NCBI GenBank assembly: GCA_028681035.1
Contig: JAQUJJ010000025.1
Coordinates: forward strand, 1 to 34,346
DNA from: Candidatus Cloacimonadota bacterium
Lineage (GTDB): Bacteria; Cloacimonadota; Cloacimonadia; Cloacimonadales; Cloacimonadaceae
Direction: 5' to 3'
DNA: 34,346 bases
The notes beneath the pieces are model-generated. The model saw only the letters and a program-made list of their open reading frames with translations, did no database searches and had not been told where the DNA came from. Shown here piece after piece: positions 24,697-32,455 of this stretch (position 1 is the first letter of the stretch; the number at the start of each line of letters is the position of its first letter). The translations under genes were made by a program, and so were the position numbers.

Positions 24697-24723
24697 TTCT
24701 TCTCTCCAATTACAATTTTCTCA

Positions 24724-24740
24724 TGACACTCATAGTGTCA
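24724..24740. promoter_or_regulatory. Perfect short palindrome at the cargo's right edge
   Basis: TGACACT (24724-24730), loop CAT and AGTGTCA (24734-24740) form a perfect 7-bp inverted repeat. It lies 12 bases past the stop of the F-like head gene and 28 bases before the ATG of the - strand methyltransferase. It could end transcription of the head operon or act as an operator for the methyltransferase. On the - strand it contains TTGACA, but no -10 is suitably placed. Confidence 0.45.
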
Positions 24741-24752
24741 ATACAAATATCC

Positions 24753-25631
24753 TTAACCCAATGATATGGACGTCGTCCTACACTTCCAATGAAATGGTGG
24801 GAAAGGAGTATGTGCTCCGGAGACTCCGACTGGGTTCATCTCTGAGTCGTATTCGATCTGATCGTCTTTGATCCAGGGTGCGATGGCTTTGATGTAGTCT
24901 CTGGCATCATCCAGGCTGTTGGATTTGGTATCCAGTGCCATAAGATTATCCATCACCTCGATTGCATCGTTGAGAGGATATACCCTATTTTGGGCAGCCA
25001 GTGCCCGGCAGATATCACTGGTGCGGTCATCCAGGATCACCACGAGCTTGTAGTATCTGGCTTTAGCTTTCTTATAGCCTTGCAGCCTTCCAAACTCACG
25101 TATTCTGAGTGCTGTATGCTCTGCGAGTCCCTGCCAGTAGTTGGATGAGCGGTTGGCAAGGTCATTGAACTGATCTTTGAGGGTATCGGCAAGCATCTCT
25201 TTCGTATATCCCTGCTCTATGGCTTTAGCGAGGGTGTCCGCAAAGCTCTGCCGGACATCCGCTTCAAAGTGATTACTGATCCAGAACAATTGCTGCTTCT
25301 GGATGGTGGAGGATAAGTGCTGATCTTCTATGCCCCAGAGCCCGATGCTGGTCTTAGTGGGTGCCTGCACTTGCGTGTCCTTGAGTCCAAGCCGCACACA
25401 GCGGTCTATTATCGCCTTGGTGGGCTCATTGACCATGGCTGCGAAGTCATCTCCCAATTGAGTATTGATGATGCCCATGAGCTTATCTATGGAGTCCTTC
25501 TTGAGCTTCTCTGCTCGGGGCATGTCACTCAGCATCTGGATGGCAAGCCTGGCGGCACCCTTGATCTCGGTTTTCCAGGCATTATTGAGGACCCGGTAGT
25601 ACTCAAGCATGAGCTGATCATAATAGTTCAT
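24753..25631 (-). CDS. Mu F-like / SPP1 gp7-like head morphogenesis protein
   Basis: The ATG at 25631 shares one base with the terminase stop (TAATG), with GGAGG about 10 bases upstream, giving 292 residues. A longer frame to 25700 would overlap the terminase gene. The C-terminal third carries the family's core: LDDRTSDICRAL and the closing PPFHWKCRTT, with Cys residues usual for this 'phage Mu F-like' domain. Long helices fill the N-terminal part. Such minor head proteins are present in few copies and take part in early head assembly or DNA injection. It is the last gene of the upstream head block before the defence cargo. Confidence 0.85.
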   Translation of the reverse strand: MNYYDQLMLEYYRVLNNAWKTEIKGAARLAIQMLSDMPRAEKLKKDSIDKLMGIINTQLGDDFAAMVNEPTKAIIDRCVRLGLKDTQVQAPTKTSIGLWGIEDQHLSSTIQKQQLFWISNHFEADVRQSFADTLAKAIEQGYTKEMLADTLKDQFNDLANRSSNYWQGLAEHTALRIREFGRLQGYKKAKARYYKLVVILDDRTSDICRALAAQNRVYPLNDAIEVMDNLMALDTKSNSLDDARDYIKAIAPWIKDDQIEYDSEMNPVGVSGAHTPFPPFHWKCRTTSISLG

Positions 25632-27184
25632 TAGAAACTGAACCTCCGGACTTTGACCCTGTTCCTGCCTATATCGTATTCTGAGAACCGTTCCAGACAT
25701 CCTGCCAGAGCATCACAGCCATCGATATAGCCATCAGGATAAGTGAGGAACTGGGATATCAGAGTAGGAGTATCCTGTCCCTCCGGAAAGAGCACCTTGG
25801 CTGTCTCGATGATGGTCTCGGTTCTCTCTATGCGGAGGTTCTTGTTGTCTTTGTTATCAATGCGTTTGATGCGGTGTGATATCGGAGGGAGATGGTTATC
25901 CTGTGCCCACCTGTCGAAGTCAGCCAGGATACGTGCCTGTCCATAGGTGGTTTCACAAGCTGCTCTGGCTTTCACCCTGTATGTCCTATCAAGTTCTTGG
26001 TAGGCATCGTAGTAGTATCTGAAGAACTTGGTGTTCTCAGTCTGCCGTATCCAAGCATGGATCACATAGAACCTGTTACCGTCATAGCCTATGGAGATGA
26101 TGGCTTTGAAGCATCCTTTCTCTCCCCAGGCAGGATCGGCATAGAGCCAGACCCGCTTCATTTGAGATGGCTCTGGCAGAGATCTATACTTGGTGAACCA
26201 GTGGTTCTTGAAGATGTTCCCTTCGATTACCGGCTGTCCCAGCATCTCCCTTTGATATCCGGTCATGCCGAACTTGGCACGCAGGTTTGGCAGAGTGGCA
26301 GTGGGGTATTGAGACTCCCATGTTGACTTGCCATGCATATCTTCGAGAGAGAAGCGCAAAATCGCCTTCTGGTGCGTTTTGAGAACAGATTGGTATCCCA
26401 AGTCCAAATCAGGATTATCGGCCCGCATTTCGCTCAATATGAGCTCCTGAAATTGGCAGATCGCATAATTAGGATGTACCAGGTTACCGAGCCAGATAAT
26501 GCGACCGCCACCCTCGGGTGCCAATGCTCCGGCGAGCTCTTGGGAAATCTTCTCCATGCGTCTCTTGCCGATTGACTGGTTACCCATGTTCTCTTCTTTA
26601 TCGATATCATCACAGACAATCAGTCCTGGTCGCTTGGCAGTCTTGGGATTGATGGTTCCCCTGTGAGACTGCTTGATGCTTCTGGCTCTGATCCTGGCTT
26701 TATTCTTGAGATAGAAGTCCAGATCAAAGGCATCCATTGGCTGCAGCTCCGGATAGTCGATGGTGAGCCGCTTATTGTTTTGCAGTTCATGCAACGTGAA
26801 CGCTGTGCGCTCCTGAGCCAGATCTATGTCTGCAGCAGTATGGATCACGTAGCGTTCACCTTTGATGATCATCCAGATGGGATAGACCACTCCCATGAGA
26901 ACCGTTTTGCCCAGCCCACGAAAACCGGTGATGGCGATTATGCCTGAGCCCTTATCAGTCTCATCGAACATGGTCTCATGCGCTGGGCAAAAAGGTAGGG
27001 GGAAGATATGCGGGAAATAGGTATTGCAGAAGAACGAGAAAGCATCCCAACCATCAGCAGTTGTTCTCCTGATCCGTTCTGCTTTGTCTTCAGGATTATC
27101 GTCTATAAAAGGCAAGACGGAGATCGTTTTGGATGCGATCTCCGTCAGAGCCTTGTTATGCCGCTGGATGAACTTCTTAGGCAT
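25631..27184 (-). CDS. terL: Large terminase subunit
   Basis: This 517-residue packaging motor resembles Mu gp28-type terminases. The ATPase half has Walker A GFRGLGKT (87-94) and Walker B GLIVCDDIDKE (D192, D193). The nuclease half has the RNase H-like acidic residues in LYADPAWG (D350) and near YIDGCDALAG (~D487). Together they cut and translocate DNA into the procapsid, headful style in transposable phages, taking host flanks with the genome. Its start is preceded by a very stable hairpin that covers the place where a ribosome site should be. The following F-like gene starts in the stop codon. Confidence 0.92.
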   Translation of the reverse strand: MPKKFIQRHNKALTEIASKTISVLPFIDDNPEDKAERIRRTTADGWDAFSFFCNTYFPHIFPLPFCPAHETMFDETDKGSGIIAITGFRGLGKTVLMGVVYPIWMIIKGERYVIHTAADIDLAQERTAFTLHELQNNKRLTIDYPELQPMDAFDLDFYLKNKARIRARSIKQSHRGTINPKTAKRPGLIVCDDIDKEENMGNQSIGKRRMEKISQELAGALAPEGGGRIIWLGNLVHPNYAICQFQELILSEMRADNPDLDLGYQSVLKTHQKAILRFSLEDMHGKSTWESQYPTATLPNLRAKFGMTGYQREMLGQPVIEGNIFKNHWFTKYRSLPEPSQMKRVWLYADPAWGEKGCFKAIISIGYDGNRFYVIHAWIRQTENTKFFRYYYDAYQELDRTYRVKARAACETTYGQARILADFDRWAQDNHLPPISHRIKRIDNKDNKNLRIERTETIIETAKVLFPEGQDTPTLISQFLTYPDGYIDGCDALAGCLERFSEYDIGRNRVKVRRFSF

Positions 27185-27186
27185 AA

Positions 27187-27232
27187 CCGGGTAACCCCCC
27201 GACGCCCAGGGGGACGGGCGTCGGGGACCCGG
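27187..27232. promoter_or_regulatory. Strong GC-rich hairpin before the large terminase gene
   Basis: CCCCGACGCCC (27197-27207) pairs perfectly with GGGCGTCGGGG (27216-27226) over 11 bp. CCGGGT (27187-27192) with ACCCGG (27227-27232) extends the stem past a 4-base bulge. On the - strand it ends 3 bases before the terminase ATG, so the G-rich sequence that could serve as ribosome site is inside the stem. It may limit terminase translation, terminate or attenuate transcription, or be a packaging-related site. The rest of 27233-27327 has no gene. Confidence 0.6.
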
Positions 27233-27327
27233 AGGTCGGAGGACTGACCATGTCGGGCTGTTGGCTTGGAGGGTATGTAGGGTAGGTAGGCTTAGGCTGG
27301 GGAGGCCTTATGTAGGATGCAGGAAGG

Positions 27328-27777
27328 CTAACCATTTCTCACTCTCAGGTAATCTGCCAGGTCATGCAGAATGCTTTGGAACTGCTTAAGCAAGGTCTCA
27401 TGCCCTTTCTCGATCATGAAGTCGGTCACCTGATCCAGGAACTTGACGATGTAATCGTTCAGTTCTTTGGCAGGCTGCCGATCCTTCTGATCCTGCTTCA
27501 TCATGCTCACCAGGCTCTGGATGGCAGTATCGGCAGGGTTCTTGGCATACTCCCGGAGCGCTTGAATGAGTGCCTTCTTGCGGGCAATGGCGATCTCGTG
27601 GTCGAGTTGGTTCTCTTCTTTAAAGAGCTCGTCCCACTTGCCGCTCTTGATCCACTTGCGGACGGTGATATCGGAGACACCGAAGATTACCGCCAGCTCC
27701 AGCGGATCGGTCTTGCCGTTTAAATAGGCTTCTTTGCAGTTGTCCCGCTTGATGCGGAACTCACGGCTGTTACTCAT
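27328..27777 (-). CDS. Small terminase subunit-like protein
   Basis: This 149-residue protein has an N-terminal helix-turn-helix (GKTDPLELAVIFGVSDITVRKWIKSGKWDELF, about residues 20-52) followed by long helices (IAIARKKALIQALREYAKN; ELNDYIVKFLDQVTDFM). A DNA-binding N-terminus plus oligomerising helices, encoded just before the large terminase, is the layout of small terminase subunits, which select the DNA to package. It overlaps the preceding small HTH gene by 8 bases. Mu gp27-like proteins occupy the same place. Confidence 0.75.
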   Translation of the reverse strand: MSNSREFRIKRDNCKEAYLNGKTDPLELAVIFGVSDITVRKWIKSGKWDELFKEENQLDHEIAIARKKALIQALREYAKNPADTAIQSLVSMMKQDQKDRQPAKELNDYIVKFLDQVTDFMIEKGHETLLKQFQSILHDLADYLRVRNG

Positions 27778-28021
27778 ACTCGGGGCGTACCTTGTGCTTC
27801 AGCAGATAGAGGTTGAGGTCTTTACCGGAACAGCGTAGCTGTCCGTTTTCTTTGGTACGGAAGGCAGGCAGAGGATCGAGAATATCCCTGATCCAGCGGT
27901 AAACGCTGGAACGGTCGACCTTGAGGATATCAGCTATCTCATCGGTGCGGTATGTGCGTTCATCATTGAAGATGCTCATCGTATTCAGTTCCTCTGCAGT
28001 GTTGGTATTCATAGGTGCCAT
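27770..28021 (-). CDS. Small helix-turn-helix protein
   Basis: This 83-residue protein carries a MerR/excisionase-like helix-turn-helix (YRTDEIADILKVDRSSVYRWIRDI, residues ~24-47) followed by a short C-terminal wing region. GGAG lies 8 bases before the ATG. A second in-frame ATG at residue 15 (MSIFNDERTYRT) is a weaker alternative. Sitting at the junction of early and packaging genes, it could be a middle/late regulator like Mu Mor or C, but it lacks their size and family signature. Partnering with the small terminase for DNA recognition is another option. Confidence 0.6.
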   Translation of the reverse strand: MAPMNTNTAEELNTMSIFNDERTYRTDEIADILKVDRSSVYRWIRDILDPLPAFRTKENGQLRCSGKDLNLYLLKHKVRPEYE

Positions 28022-28076
28022 TATTCATTCTCCAGTGTTCTTATCAAATTGAGATGCATTACGCTGCCACTGTTTC

Positions 28077-28697
28077 TCAGAGGGCAGGAAAGTTGAGGAC
28101 GATCTGGCGGAACTGCCCCGACTCGTCACGTTCATAGAAGTTGATGTACTGCTTGGTTGATACCACTTGAATGGCCTGGTCGATCAGCTCCATAGCTTCC
28201 TTCCAGGTTTGATCTTTGATGTTGTAGCGGCGCAGGCGCAGGATGCGGTACTTGGCAATCTCGCCTTTCTTGTCCACCTGGAAGGCTTCGCTGATGATGG
28301 CTCTGAGGTTGACGTTAGAGTCGGCTGACCAGGCTTTCAGGCACTCATCGATCTTCTGTTTGGCGAGTTGGAGTTCTATGCCGAACTGGATGCGTTCCTT
28401 GAACCTGATCTCGACCCGGTACTTACCGTCAAAGCTGTTGAGGACGGCATTGCCTTTCCAATCGAGTCCGTTCTTCTCAGCCACCTGCTGAAGATAAAGC
28501 TCCACGTCTTCAAAGAACTGGTTCTTGTCAGCTACCATGCGGTCATGCAGCTTGGTAGCCCGGTTGATGGTCTTGGTTACGATGGAGTCCTGCTTGAGAA
28601 TCTCCGGCCTGATGATCGAGACCGGGATGCTCTGTCCATTAGCGTCAACTCTGGTGGGAATGGCCTTCTTAGCTTTGGGGGTCTTGGGGGTGTCCAT
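28077..28697 (-). CDS. DUF3164-like early protein of Mu-type phages
   Basis: The ATG at 28697 has AAGGAG 7 bases upstream and is chosen over a longer frame, giving 206 residues. The protein begins with a basic Lys/Pro-rich tail and continues with helical, charged sequence (RATKLHDRMVADKNQFFEDVELYLQQVAEKNG; FDGKYRVEIRFKERIQFG; QVDKKGEIAKYRILRLRRYNIKDQTWKEAMELIDQAI). This matches my memory of the DUF3164 family, common in the semi-essential early region of transposable phages, with no known function. It overlaps the preceding GemA-like gene by 29 bases. Confidence 0.7.
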   Translation of the reverse strand: MDTPKTPKAKKAIPTRVDANGQSIPVSIIRPEILKQDSIVTKTINRATKLHDRMVADKNQFFEDVELYLQQVAEKNGLDWKGNAVLNSFDGKYRVEIRFKERIQFGIELQLAKQKIDECLKAWSADSNVNLRAIISEAFQVDKKGEIAKYRILRLRRYNIKDQTWKEAMELIDQAIQVVSTKQYINFYERDESGQFRQIVLNFPAL

Positions 28698-29118
28698 TGG
28701 ATGTCTCCTTCTTGGTTGTAATTTTGGCTTTCTTTTCATTCTGTTTGATGCAGTTCTGCAGCATTGCGATCACAGCTCTGCGCTCTTTCTTGTTGAGTAG
28801 GTTCCAGTGGGTTTTGGAATAGTGTTGGATGGTAAATTCACGTAGCTGGGACTCGGTCCAGTCTGCAGTCTTCATGAGAAAGAACATATACTTGCCCTGA
28901 CGGTCGAAGCTAAAGATCTGGGGTCTGCCATGCTTACGGTACTTGAGCAGGAGTGCCTTCAACTCAGTTAAGCGATCCTCCGGCAAGGCTCTGAGCGACT
29001 CGCCATAGCCCAGGCCCTTGATGATGAACCTGAAGGCATCGAGCGGCCAATGGAATTTCTTGACCCGAAGGCCATGTATCTGTTGACGTAGTTTTCGTTC
29101 TCGCTGTTCCTGAGTCAT
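28669..29118 (-). CDS. gemA: GemA-like (Mu gp16) early regulator
   Basis: The ATG at 29118 follows GAGGG by 6 bases and yields 149 residues. A longer upstream frame overlaps the previous gene. The sequence follows the GemA/gp16 layout of Mu-type phages: a basic first helix (ERKLRQQIHGLRV), an aromatic segment (FHWPLDAFRFIIKGLGYGESLRALPEDRLTELKALL), then a C-terminal helical half with WTESQLREF and NLLNKKERRAVIAML. In Mu, GemA modulates host gene expression and DNA topology. The family call is by pattern and place, as the neighbours (MuB upstream, DUF3164 downstream) fit. Confidence 0.7.
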   Translation of the reverse strand: MTQEQRERKLRQQIHGLRVKKFHWPLDAFRFIIKGLGYGESLRALPEDRLTELKALLLKYRKHGRPQIFSFDRQGKYMFFLMKTADWTESQLREFTIQHYSKTHWNLLNKKERRAVIAMLQNCIKQNEKKAKITTKKETSNGHPQDPQS

Positions 29119-29134
29119 AGAATGCCCTCGCTCT

Positions 29135-29665
29135 TTACTTGTGGTTAGTAGATTTGATTTTTTTCTTGCGGTTAGGAGTGCGTTTGATACCACATTCCAA
29201 GCGCTTCTGCTTGATGATGCCTTTAGTGATGACAGTGCCCACTTTATGCATGTTCTCATAGCAGGTTACATAGTATCCGGCCTTTCTGATGCCGATGGCA
29301 TCCACCGAGATCAGGGCCTCCAGGTACTTAAAGACCCACTGGCGGCTTCTCCCGATCTTGGCAGCCAGAGCTCTGATAGATCTAATGTACTTGCCATCCA
29401 GAGCCCACATCAGCTTCTCGCAGTCTTCTATGCTATAAGCCCAATCGGTGCAGTGGATGGTGCTGATTCGGGCGGTATGCTCATAGTCCCGGCTGTAGAT
29501 CGGATCACGTTTCGAGATCTGGCGAACACAGTTTTCGGCTACCAGTTCGTTCAAGATACGCTTGATGACTCGCCTGGACAGGCCTGTGCCTTCCATGGTC
29601 TGCTCTATCACAAAGAAGTTTCTGCTGGAGGTGACGAAGCGGATAACCAGGTCTTTGGAAGTCAT
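29135..29665 (-). CDS. Two-HTH early protein, unknown family
   Basis: This 176-residue protein contains two helix-turn-helix-like regions: residues ~18-50 (TMEGTGLSRRVIKRILNELVAENCVRQISK, a winged-helix pattern) and ~92-125 (SIRALAAKIGRSRQWVFKYLEALISVDAIGIRKAGYY). The C-terminus is strongly basic (RLECGIKRTPNRKKKIKSTNHK), consistent with DNA binding. Its ATG overlaps the MuB-like stop (ATGA), so it is co-expressed with the transposition genes. A regulator or an accessory of transposition is likely. I do not recognise a specific family. Confidence 0.65.
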   Translation of the reverse strand: MTSKDLVIRFVTSSRNFFVIEQTMEGTGLSRRVIKRILNELVAENCVRQISKRDPIYSRDYEHTARISTIHCTDWAYSIEDCEKLMWALDGKYIRSIRALAAKIGRSRQWVFKYLEALISVDAIGIRKAGYYVTCYENMHKVGTVITKGIIKQKRLECGIKRTPNRKKKIKSTNHK

Positions 29666-30381
29666 AAGGCCCCCAGCTTGGTGTTGATCTCGTTCATGGC
29701 CTGGATGGGATTCATCTTACTGCGAAGCTCGATCATATGCATGATCTTGATGGCTTTCCTCAAGTTCCCGGCTGCGTTAAAGTGGATGTAGTTAACCAGT
29801 GATTCCGGGCAGGGGCAGTTCATCATCTCCTGGGTCAGCAACTGGATGTCGTCCTTGCTGATAGTCTCGAACTCGTAGAAGTAGTTGCAGCGGTCGAAGT
29901 AGTAAGCGTTGATCTGGTTGAGCCTGTCCTTGGCATTCTGCATGCCCACCAGAATCACCACTGACAAGGTTTGATCCACCAAGTCCCGGATCGAACCGAG
30001 CAGTTCAGGATAGCGGAAGGCATAGTCGATCTCATCGATGATGATGACCGTATCCTCATGGGAATGCAGGAGCCGGATGCATTGCTTATAGAGGGTGTTA
30101 CAGGGTCCGACTGGCAGATAGTCGCCCATCCCGAAGTTAAGGTAGAGGCTCTGCAGTAGTTCTTTGGCGAAGGTCTTGGGTGTGGTCGTGGCTTCCAGTC
30201 TGATATAGACATAGCCACGAGTACAGGCTATGCGCCTGGCATAAGTGGTCTTACCGAGGCCAGGCCTGCCATACAGCATGCCCAGTCCCACCATCTCCAG
30301 GCGTGGACGCTTGAGTAGAAAGTCGATGCATTCATCGGCTTTCTGGACGTTGTGGATCGGGACAAGTTTTCCTTGCTTCAT
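29662..30381 (-). CDS. muB: MuB-like transposition ATPase
   Basis: This 239-residue AAA+ ATPase has Walker A GRPGLGKT (38-45) and Walker B VIIIDEIDYAF (D116, E117). A sensor-like LVGMQN follows near 150. In Mu, MuB binds ATP and target DNA non-specifically, forms filaments, attracts the transposase complex and provides target immunity. It lies 10 bases after the transposase gene with GGAGG upstream, as in all Mu-type phages. It is shorter than Mu's 312 residues and lacks the N-terminal HTH of MuB, a form common in other transposable phages. Confidence 0.92.
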   Translation of the reverse strand: MKQGKLVPIHNVQKADECIDFLLKRPRLEMVGLGMLYGRPGLGKTTYARRIACTRGYVYIRLEATTTPKTFAKELLQSLYLNFGMGDYLPVGPCNTLYKQCIRLLHSHEDTVIIIDEIDYAFRYPELLGSIRDLVDQTLSVVILVGMQNAKDRLNQINAYYFDRCNYFYEFETISKDDIQLLTQEMMNCPCPESLVNYIHFNAAGNLRKAIKIMHMIELRSKMNPIQAMNEINTKLGAL

Positions 30382-30391
30382 CTAATCCTCC

Positions 30392-32455
30392 TTATTTGAT
30401 TCCGATCGTCTTGAGCATTTTCTTGAACTCCTCATCGTCGAAGGGATCGAACTCGCTTGATCCCTCGATAACTTCCTGATTTTGATCGTTGTTGGTCTGT
30501 TCAGGTTGGCTGGCAGCCATAGCCTGTTCCTGCTCGATTACTATCTGCTCCAACCTGGCGATCTCCTCTTCCGGACCTGGGGCGGGAGCTTCGATCATGG
30601 GAGCTTGAAGGAAGGTGGGATTGTTATCGGCCGGGATCTCGTTCATATAGCTCTTAAGCAGCTTATCCACCGATTCCTGATTGCTGCGTACAAAGCTACG
30701 TGTCCGCTGTTCGGTCAGCCGCTGCAGCTTCTTGATTTGCTTGTATTCCTGGCGGTATTCCTTATGTGACTTGCTGCTGAGCATATCGGCCTGGATGAAC
30801 GGATGCTGGGTCTGGCGCAGGGAAGCCTGGCAGATGAAGACATCAAACTCGTCATAGACCAGCACCCATCTCGCATCAGCCAGATCGTATCTGATCACTA
30901 CCGGCTTGCCCATGTGGAAGACCAGGGCGGGATGCCAGTACTTAAGCTTGTTCAGTACGATGCCCTCGTTGCGGATGGCCTTACGCTCCACACTCAGCAT
31001 CATGAAGTTGAGTCGGGAGGGATTGACCAGCCTATCCTGAGGTTTGGGAGCCGAGTTGAACACCTCCCAGGGTTTGCGGTTATCCAGTCCCCGGTGGGGA
31101 GTTATTCCATATACGTATCTGATATAGTAACCGATCATCTGCATCGCTTCTTCAGTGGTGGGCGGTTCGCAGGTATAAAGCTTCTTGATCCACTTCTCAT
31201 TACGCATCAGAGTGGCAGGCTTATCGGCTATATTGGCACCTCTGAAGCTGCTGATGAAGCGTTCGAACTGTTCCTGGAAGGTCCGGAAGAACCGCTCGAT
31301 GATCTTGGCTTTGGCATTATAGCTTTCGGCAAATTGGGCTTTGATTCCCAACTTAGGGAAGATGCCGCCTAGCTCCTTGGCCAGGTCATGCCCTTCCCAC
31401 TGCTCGTGGAACAGCTTGCTCTTGAAAGCCTTGCCATTATCGAGATAGACATACTGGGGCAAGGCTCCCCAGTTGAGGAAGCCGTTACGGAAGGCAGCCT
31501 GGATGTGCTGGCTGTCCTCGGTGAAGGCGAGAGTGGCACCCACCGGATATCTTGAAGCCCAGTCGAAGACCATGATCATGGTCATGCGTTGCGCTTTCCC
31601 GGTCTTGGGATTGAGGATATCGAAGGCCAGGACATGCCCATCGGCTACCCAGACTTCGCCCACGCTCAGTAATCTGCTATCCCTATGGATGGTCTTGATA
31701 ATGTGTTCAGCTACGAACTTACTGCCCTGCCTTGCCTGCTCCCACATCGCCAGGTTGTCATCCCGCCACTCCTCGACCCAGCGTCTAAGTGTTGGTACTG
31801 AACTGGGTGAGTCGATCTGTCCGGACTCGGCTTTGGCTTTCATGAACTTGAGAGCACTGCCGATGCTGATCCGGTTAGGATGCAGCAGGATCGCCAGCAG
31901 CACCTTGCCTTCCAGTTCGGTGATCTTGCGTTGCCGCTTCCGATAGCGGTTGCCATGCAGGAGGGCATACATGTCCTGCTTGCTCTGTTCATAGCGTCCC
32001 AGCCAGATGCGTAAGGCCCGCTCAGTGCGTTTGCCTTTAAGGGCATAGAGTTCAGGAGCCAGGCTGCCATTGTTGTATTCTTCAGTGATTATTTCCCACT
32101 CCCGGCCTTTGGACTCGCTATGCTGGAGCCGTTCCAGCACTGTGGTGCAGAAGTAGCCCATCAGCCTGGCTTCGTTATCGCATTTGACTGGTATCCGCTC
32201 CTGAGGAGTAAAGTCGATGTACTCATCCTCAGGATCGTTTGGATCGCATAATTCTCCTTCAAGGACGATACTCTCATCCGGCTTGGCGATCTCAGTCGGT
32301 GTGACAGATGGAACTGGCACTGGTGTCGATTTAGGTTTGATCTCCTGGCCTTTCCCAATCTGGTTAAGCAAGTCCTGCTTACCCTTCCAATCGGGATAGA
32401 TGCTCTGATAGAGCTCAGCATAGGCCAGGGGGTCGATTTCATCATAGATGCTCAT
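30392..32455 (-). CDS. muA: MuA-like DDE transposase
   Basis: This 687-residue transposase catalyses replicative transposition: nicking at the ends and strand transfer into target DNA. The DDE triad is D272 (VWVADGHV), D339 (VYLDNGKAF) and E387 (AKAKIIERFF). The first two are 67 residues apart, exactly as in MuA (D269, D336), and the third matches within a few residues. Basic helices before the core (HGNRYRKRQRKITELEGKVLLAILL; VPTLRRWVEEWRDD) fit the end-binding domains. A C-terminal segment (ERKAIRNEGIVLNKLKYW) fits the beta-barrel and the acidic tail fits the MuB-contact region. The first ~100 residues are disordered-looking and lack MuA's operator-binding HTH, which may be supplied by the upstream gene. 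AGGAGG precedes the ATG. Confidence 0.95.
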   Translation of the reverse strand: MSIYDEIDPLAYAELYQSIYPDWKGKQDLLNQIGKGQEIKPKSTPVPVPSVTPTEIAKPDESIVLEGELCDPNDPEDEYIDFTPQERIPVKCDNEARLMGYFCTTVLERLQHSESKGREWEIITEEYNNGSLAPELYALKGKRTERALRIWLGRYEQSKQDMYALLHGNRYRKRQRKITELEGKVLLAILLHPNRISIGSALKFMKAKAESGQIDSPSSVPTLRRWVEEWRDDNLAMWEQARQGSKFVAEHIIKTIHRDSRLLSVGEVWVADGHVLAFDILNPKTGKAQRMTMIMVFDWASRYPVGATLAFTEDSQHIQAAFRNGFLNWGALPQYVYLDNGKAFKSKLFHEQWEGHDLAKELGGIFPKLGIKAQFAESYNAKAKIIERFFRTFQEQFERFISSFRGANIADKPATLMRNEKWIKKLYTCEPPTTEEAMQMIGYYIRYVYGITPHRGLDNRKPWEVFNSAPKPQDRLVNPSRLNFMMLSVERKAIRNEGIVLNKLKYWHPALVFHMGKPVVIRYDLADARWVLVYDEFDVFICQASLRQTQHPFIQADMLSSKSHKEYRQEYKQIKKLQRLTEQRTRSFVRSNQESVDKLLKSYMNEIPADNNPTFLQAPMIEAPAPGPEEEIARLEQIVIEQEQAMAASQPEQTNNDQNQEVIEGSSEFDPFDDEEFKKMLKTIGIK

